A DNA stretch of 64,000 bases from Myxocyprinus asiaticus (Eukaryota; Chordata; Actinopteri; Cypriniformes; Catostomidae), in NCBI RefSeq assembly GCF_019703515.2, contig NC_059362.1:27301826-27365825 (forward strand), in the 5' to 3' direction. How positions within the stretch are numbered: the first letter of the stretch is position 1; each line of letters opens with the position of its first letter. The notes beneath the pieces are model-generated. The model was given only the letters and a program-made list of their open reading frames with translations. It ran no database searches and had not been told where the DNA came from. The translations under genes were made by a program, and so were the position numbers. Of this stretch, positions 57,873-64,000 are shown in pieces.

Positions 57873-58027
57873 CTTATCCTTGAGTAATCATGCTAAATTG
57901 CTAATTTGGTACTAGTTGAAAGCTATTTGTTTCATTAAATGAAACTTAACATTGTCTTTGTGTTTGTTTTTGTGTTGCCACAGTATGCAATAGACTGGCA
58001 TGCCTTAAGGTCAATATTAGGTCAAAA

Positions 58028-58640
58028 ATGGCAAAAAATAAACAGCTTGCTCTAGAAACTCGTCAATCAATCATTGTTTTGAGGATTGAATGCTATTCAA
58101 TGCTTGAAATTGCCAACAAACTGAAGATTTCATACAAAGGTGTACACTACATTCTTCAAAGACAAAGGACAACTGGCTCTAACAAGGACAGAAAGAGATG
58201 TGGAAGGCCAGATGTACAACTAAACAAAAGGATAAGTACATCAGAGTCTCTAGTTTGAGAAATAGATGCCTCACATGTCTTCAGCTGACAGCTTCATTGA
58301 ATTCTACCCGCTCAACACCAGTTTCATGTACAACAGTAAAGAGAAGACTCAGGGGTGCAGGCCTTATGGGAAGAATTACAAAAAAACAATCAAAAAAAGC
58401 CACCTTTGAAACAGAAAAACATAAAGAAAATGTTAGAGTGGGCAAAGAAACATAGACATTGGACAACAAATAATTGGAAAAGAGTGTTATGGATCTTACC
58501 CCATTGAGCTTTTGTGGGATCAGCTAGACTGTAAGGTGCGTGAGAAGTGCCCGACAAGACAGTCACATCTATGGCAAGTGCTACAGGAAGTGTGGGGTGA
58601 AATGTCACCTGAGTATCTGGACAAACTGACAGCTAGAATG
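58028..58640 (+). pseudogene. Transposase remnant lacking the catalytic core
   Basis: It starts 'MAKNKQLALETRQSIIVLR', with a helix-turn-helix to about residue 50 and a GRPD linker. It stops at 58258 and continues in another frame to about 58455. The jump from 'KRVLW' directly into the region following the second catalytic Asp is at the same position as in the 7.7-8.4 kb copy. The C-terminal 'HLWQVLQEVWGEMSPEYLDKL' is preserved. Confidence 0.8.
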
Positions 58641-58709
58641 CCAAAGTACCAATTTCTTCCCATAAGAGCAGAATCTGTACATTATTCCAAACTTTTGGCT
58701 GCCAGTGTA

Positions 58710-59985
58710 TATAGAATTTCTTCTATGCATTTTTAAATGATATTTAGCAATTATTACTGGAAAAACAAAACAAAAGTACTGAGTAAGAAAATGATTTTCT
58801 GCAGTACACAAGTCAGCTTTACCCCTGGGAAAAGTGGCCCCTATGCCCAATCCATTCCTGGCACAAAGCAGGTAGTAGCTATGGCACTTTACATGGTTTC
58901 ACAGTGTATCACACGTTGCAGTGCATATATTATTGTTTCAGAATTTTTAATATTTAGGTGTGCTCAAGAGAACACTTTGGTACTGCACCACCACAGTTTT
59001 GCCCAAAGAGGCCCCACATGCCTTGTCAAAGCAGGGATATTTAAACTCACACCTGCTTTATAACCCTCACCACACTAACTTTTAATAGCCACTAGAGCAG
59101 TAAAGCTACAGGATTACAACTCTCTCCTCATGAGCTCTGCATGCCAGTGCTGTAGCAAAGCAATCAGTCCAGAGCAGCAGACACAGGGAGATTCATTACT
59201 GCTTTCCCTCTGTATCCAGTGTTATTATGGCTACTTTGAATTTGTGATTACAGCTATGTATGTGTTAACTTCTCTTTGACTTAGTCACTTTCATCAGTCA
59301 CTTTTCCTTCTTGTCACTTAATGCTACCAGGTTGTCTACGTCTTACTTTCAACCTCCTTATCTCCTTTAGTCACAGCCTGCCTGGCGGTCACACTTTTAT
59401 ATTAGTTGTCATTGGTGATGTCTGTAAGATTGGAATGTGAGATGTTGATATTTTGGAGGATGGAGCCCAGAACGACTGTGTTAGGGAGATAGCTGTTTTC
59501 TCACACCTAGTCTGAGTTTAAGCTTTGAGAACAAAGTCAGAATGTCTTCAAAAGCAAACGGACTGGCATAATTAAAAAGTTTAGTACAGTTCATAGGACT
59601 TTTTCATTAAAAGAAAAAGTATAGGTCTAATGAATTAATATTCATATTGATATCTTGTAGATTATGTTTGCACACACCATATTATATTGGTAAAAATCAT
59701 ATAAAAGGCTGAAAATCTGAAAAACCAGTTAGAATTACCATGCAATCAGAATGGTAAATAACTTCTTTTTAATATCTATGTTTGATTTCTGAACAGCGAT
59801 AATCATAATCTTAATAAATCTGATGTAAGTTTATTGTACAAAGGTATTATAAAAGCTGCACTGGAAACAGATATTAGAAATTTCTGTCGTTAATTACTTA
59901 ACTTACATTTCTGTCTATACATCACACAATTGCTATCATATGGCTTCAGAAGACTTGGAATATAGCACAGTAGTCATTTGGACCA
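58710..59985. other. Nothing recognised
   Basis: 1.3 kb. The last 50 bp ('ggcttcagaagacttggaat') resemble the middle of a common cyprinid repeat, but no ends are seen. Confidence 0.4.
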
Positions 59986-60748
59986 AGTCAAGTCATTTTT
60001 ATTTGAATAGCGCTTTTCACAACAAACATCGTTTCAAAGCAGCTTTACAGAAAATCATGCTTTAACAGAAAATGAAACTGTAATATCTATAAAGTCTTAG
60101 AGTCATCATTGTGTAATTGTAAATTGTGTATAAAAATAAATAATTAAATAGTTATATAATAATAGTATTTAGAACCTTGGGAGAAACCAGGCTCACTGTG
60201 AGGGCCAGTTCCCCTCTGGCTAAACAGCATGAGTATAATGCCAATATTAGTTATTTGTATGCAGTGCAAGTCATGGTTTAAAATTTGTAAACTAAGTAAG
60301 TGTTAAGGGCCAGTGTTTAAACAAAGATTTTGTATGAACTGTAAGATTAATGACTAATGTCTTTGAAGTCCATCCTGGATTAACTGCAGAGGTTCACATA
60401 GATGCATTGTCCTTTGTTAGCTGGCTGATGAAGACTTTTGTTGGCAATGAATTGATAGTCTGTGTATTCCATTTCAAGAGTGTAGTCCATCAATAAGCAA
60501 AGGTGATGCAGGCAAAGATCATTGAGGTGCATTGCAGTTTAACCGGCAGGTCCTTTCGGTGAGGTTCGGTGGGGTCCATCCTAAATCCAAGGTTCAGGCA
60601 GTGGCATATGAAGTATCCGATGTCTTACAGTTGGAGCTGGCATCAATTCATCCACTGAAGTCCATTGTAAAAGACTGAAGTGATGTGTACACGTAGCAGT
60701 AGAGTCCGACACCAAGCAGGAACGGAGCTGGATCTGGCCGGCTCTGGT

Positions 60749-60774
60749 AACCTCGGGATGTGAATCCCGAGGTT
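60749..60774. other. Perfect hairpin in LINE 3' region
   Basis: AACCTCGGGA and TCCCGAGGTT form a 10-bp perfect stem around a 6-nt loop (TGTGAA). It lies in the presumed 3' UTR of the minus-strand LINE. Whether the element's reverse transcriptase recognises it is unknown. Confidence 0.7.
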
Positions 60775-61002
60775 GAGACAGTGAAACAAATAGAATAATA
60801 TTAGTGTTGATGCCATTCAGTTTATTGCAGATTTATTCCATAGTTTTTGAGCCAAACAGGAAAAGGATCTACCTCCTTTTGTGGATTTTTATATTCTAGG
60901 AACTATTAACAGGCCAGAATTTTGTGATCGTAATGAACGTGATGGAATATAGCATGGTAGAAGGTCACTTAAGTACTGTGGAGCTAGACCATTCAAAGCT
61001 TT

Positions 61003-62057
61003 CTATGTAGTTAACAGCATTTTAAAATGAATACGAAATTTAACAGGTAGCCAATGTAACGACAATAAAATTGGGCTAATATTATCATATTTCTTGGTTC
61101 TAGTTGGCACTCTGGCAGCTGCATTTTGAACCAGATTATTTATTGAACTTGCAGTACATCCTCCCAGTAATGCATTACAGTAATCTAGTCTTGAGGTCAT
61201 GAACGCATTAATTAGTTTTTCTGCATCAGCAACAGAGATCATGTGTAATAACTTTGCAATATTTCTGAGGTGGAAGAATGCTGTTCTACAAACATTGGAA
61301 ATTTTATTTTCAAAAAACAGATTGGTATCAAATATAACACCTGATTTCTTCGCTGTAGAAGATGACGTAACAGTACATCCATCGAGAGTCAAATAATATT
61401 TTAGCTTATTTTTAGAGGTTTTTGGTCCAATAATTAGTACCTCTGTTTTGTCGGAATTGAGTAGAAGGACATTTCTGGCCAGCCAGTCCTTGATTTCTTT
61501 GATACACTCTGCTAATTTGGAGAATTGTGAAATTTCGTCGGGTTTAGAATAAATATAAAGTTGGATATCGTTGACATAACACTGGAAACTTATTCCACGA
61601 TTCCTGATAATATCTCCCAGGGGAAGCATATATAAGGAGAAAAGCAGAGGCCCTAAAATTGATCCCTGTGGCATTCCATACTTAACTTTTGTTTGATCTG
61701 ACAATTCCTCATTTACACATATAAAGTGGTAGCAGTCTGATACATAGGACCTGAACCATGCTAATGCAAGTCCACTAATGCCAACATAATTCTCCAGCCT
61801 ATTCAAGAGAATGTTGTGACTATGTTGTCAAAGGCAGCACTAAGATCTAAAAGCACTAGAAGAGAAATGCAGCCACGATCAGATGATAAGAGCAAGTCAT
61901 TTGTAACTCTGATAAGTGCAGTCTCTGTACTGTGATGGGGCCTAAATCCTGACTGAAATTGTTCATATATACCGTTTCTCTGTAGAAATGAACATAGTTG
62001 GGTGGACACTAACTTTTCTATTATTTTCAACATAAATGGGAGATTTGAAATCGTCAA
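61003..62057 (-). pseudogene. LINE reverse transcriptase, catalytic site mutated
   Basis: 62057-61803 gives '[19 protein letters not shown]' and '[13 protein letters not shown]' (motif A). After a frameshift at about 61805 the 267-residue frame gives 'GMPQGSILGPLLFSLYMLPL' (motif B), 'FQCYVNDIQLYIY' (motif C) and 'LNSDKTEVLIIGP'. Motif C should read Y-A-D-D; Y-V-N-D has lost the first aspartate. The C-terminal 'LDYCNALLGG' and 'LLSLHWLPVKFRI' are typical of the group. Confidence 0.85.
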
Positions 62058-62269
62058 TAAGTAGCCAATTCGCCAGTTCGCTTCTTAATAAGCAGTTTGA
62101 TAACTGCCATTTTAAAGTTTCTTGGGACATGTCCTAAGGATAGTGAGGAGTTAATGATATTAAGAAGAGGTTCTGAGATTACAGAGAATACCTCTTTAAG
62201 AGCTTAGTTGGTATTGGATTTAACATACATGGTGTGGCTTTTGATTTTTTGATGAGTGTTGTTAGCTCT

Positions 62270-63487
62270 TCATAACCAGTGACAGCAGTTGCTCATGTGG
62301 AAAATTGAGACAGTTTTCTGAGGTGCTGTGACAATTGATTGCATAATTCCAATTTTATTTCTGATGATTTCTATTTTATCAGTAAAGAAATTCATGAAGT
62401 CATCACTATTGTGCTGTAACGGAAGATCTGGTTCAGTCGAGACTTTATTCCTAACCAATTTAGCCACAGTACTGAATAAACACCTAGGATTGTTGTGGTT
62501 ATGTTCTATGAGTTTGCTAAAATATGCTGACCTGGCAGCTTTTAGTGCCTGTCTGTAGCTACAGACACTATCCTTCCATGCACTGCGAAATACCTCTAAT
62601 TTTGTATTCTTCCACTTGCGCTCCATTTTCCGAGCTGCTCTCTTGAGAGCATAAGTGTGATCATTGTACCATGAAGCAGGGTTTTTTTCTTTAATTTTCT
62701 TTAATCGAAGGGGGGCGACACTATCAAGAGTGCTAGAGAAGACGTATTTATAAGTATTTATATTTTATGTTATTACTTCAAGTTCTTTTAGACTTTTTGG
62801 CTTACTGAGTATGTGAGACAATTCTGGAAGATTATTAGTGAAGCTATATTTAGTGGTCGAAAGAATAGTTCTACCTGAACGATAGTGTGGTGTAGATTGA
62901 GTGACATTAGCTGATCACAGCAAACAAGAGACGAGGTAATGATCTGAGATGTCTCTGCGGTAGAATCTCTATAGTATTAACATCAACTCCATATGACAGA
63001 ATAAAATCTAGTGTATGATTATGTGATGAGTTGTTCCTGTCACATTTTGTCTGACTCCAAGTGAGTTGAGAATATTGCTAAATGCTAATCCCAATGTGTC
63101 ATTTTCATTATCTATGTGAATGTTGAAGTTACCGACAATTAAAGCTCTATCTACATTAACTTTTAGATCTAATAGAAAATTTGCAAATTCACCAAGGAAA
63201 CCAGAGTACAGCACGGGTGATACTGTAGCAGGGGCAAAAGATGTTTTTTTTTTTTATTTATTTATATCTGATGGTGTCACATTAAACATTATTAGTTCAA
63301 AAGAATTAAACTTATATCCTGTGCTCTGAGTAACACCAAAAACTTCACTGTAAGTTGAAGCAACACCTCCTTCTCGACCCTTCAGATGAGACTCATGTTT
63401 ATAACAATAACCTGGGGGAGTAGATTCATTTAAACTAATATATGAATCTGGTTTAAGCCAGGTTTCAGTCAAACAGAGCGCATCCAA
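62270..63487 (-). pseudogene. LINE endonuclease and linker, fragmented
   Basis: The frame 63487-63254 contains 'DALCLTETWLKPDSYISLNE' (endonuclease motif with catalytic Glu in TETWL). The frame 63214-63008 contains 'ALIVGNFNIHIDN', where the usual G-D-F-N has become G-N-F-N. The linker frame 62626-62270 contains 'RKWKNTKLEVFRSAW' and 'ARSAYFSKLIEHN'. Several frameshifts; inactive. Confidence 0.8.
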
Positions 63488-64000
63488 ACTATGATCTGTA
63501 ATAATTTATTTTACAATTAGTGCTTTGGTTGAAAGAGATCTAATGTTTCAATCAAATTTTTTTCTAAATGATTTATTGAAGGGTTTGTGTTTGGTAGTTC
63601 GGGGAACAGACACAGCCTCTATATGATATCTAGGTTATACAGTCTCTATGTGTTGTAGTTTATGTGACCTGTGTGATGTCTCAAGGCAGCTAGCAGACGT
63701 TCGGATTAACCAGTTTGTCTGCTTCCTGACCTGGGCCCCAGTTAGTCAAAAACTATCACTTTTAAAACTATGAGCCAAATTACTAGAGAGGAGAGCGGCA
63801 TCTTCCCTGGACGGAAGGAGTCTGTCTCTTTTTAGCAGGTCAGGTCTACCCTGGCTTCTCTTTCTCACTGACCTCCACTAGTGTTCGGATGCGTGAATCT
63901 AACCCATTAATCTTCTCCGTCAGCCTGACTAATTCCTTACATTTATGTGAATCCCTCACTGCTGACGGAAGAAGCTATAGTAAACATGTGGCATGCAATG

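Larger units (their letters stand above)
57165..58707 (+). mobile_element. Internally deleted Tc1-like element with LTR insert
   Basis: Same family as 7563-8774, opposite orientation. The ends are TACTGGCCACCAGAAG and the complement of GGCTGCCAGTG, with TA at 57163-57164 and 58708-58709. A solo LTR occupies 57379-57872. Removing it leaves about 1.05 kb. The transposase lacks the same internal region as the other copy. Confidence 0.85.
59986..64000 (-). mobile_element. CR1/L2-group LINE, runs off window edge
   Basis: The minus-strand element has a 3' region from 59986 to about 61000 (with 'tatttgaatagcgcttttca' near the 3' end), then RT (61003-62057), linker (62270-62626) and endonuclease (63008-63487). 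N-terminal sequence probably follows to the window end. The family differs from the 36.8-42.8 kb LINE in both protein and 3' tail. It is not interrupted by other elements. Confidence 0.8.

Overview
The window looks like a piece of a teleost chromosome, most likely from a cypriniform (carp-like) fish. Two things point there. The only host genes I recognise are intron-containing vertebrate genes. Most of the rest is the usual cyprinid mixture of Tc1-like transposons, hAT-type and TTAA-flanked miniature elements, L2-like and other LINEs, a tRNA-derived SINE, DIRS retrotransposons, solo LTRs and long TA/GA/CA microsatellites. The species call is inference; I see no bacterial or phage features.

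Host genes. A complete four-exon tmem179 gene lies on the minus strand at 17304-18372, with all junctions GT-AG and 231 residues. About 13 kb away, on the plus strand, two exons (31379-31435 and 32003-32254) encode what I take to be the N-terminus of the unconventional kinesin kif26a. A GC-box-rich region precedes them. The downstream exons were not found, so everything from 32.3 kb onward may be kif26a intron. From memory, TMEM179 and KIF26A are also neighbours in human, which supports both calls.

Layout. 1-5.7 kb: dispersed repeats, a dead Tc1-like element and a roughly 500-bp duplication with a piece of DIRS element between its copies. 6-8.8 kb: a Tc1-like element with an uninterrupted 334-residue transposase, then an internally deleted Tc1-like element, separated only by TA repeats. 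8.9-14.4 kb: a decayed minus-strand DIRS element whose recombinase gene is split by a solo LTR. 15-21 kb: tmem179 and three GGTAACAC-type MITEs. 22.3-23.5 kb: a SINE split by a hAT-type element. 25-30.4 kb: two copies of one LINE family facing each other, the second interrupted by a partial DIRS. 31-32.3 kb: kif26a 5' end. 32.9-36.5 kb: two hAT-type elements with near-perfect 8-bp duplications. 36.8-42.8 kb: an L2-like LINE inserted antisense into another L2-like LINE. 44.5 kb: a Tc1-like MITE. 47.6-54.5 kb: a TTAA-flanked MITE containing a structurally complete 6.3-kb DIRS element. 57.2-58.7 kb: a Tc1-like element containing a solo LTR. 60 kb to the end: another LINE on the minus strand, cut by the window edge.

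Almost every transposon protein is broken by frameshifts, stops or loss of catalytic residues; the exception is the transposase at 6243-7247. The insertions can be ordered by nesting: LTR into DIRS, LTR into Tc1, hAT into SINE, L2 into L2, DIRS into MITE, DIRS into LINE. I found no convincing new gene system. The most informative observations are the nested structures whose exact insertion points can be read from the sequence.
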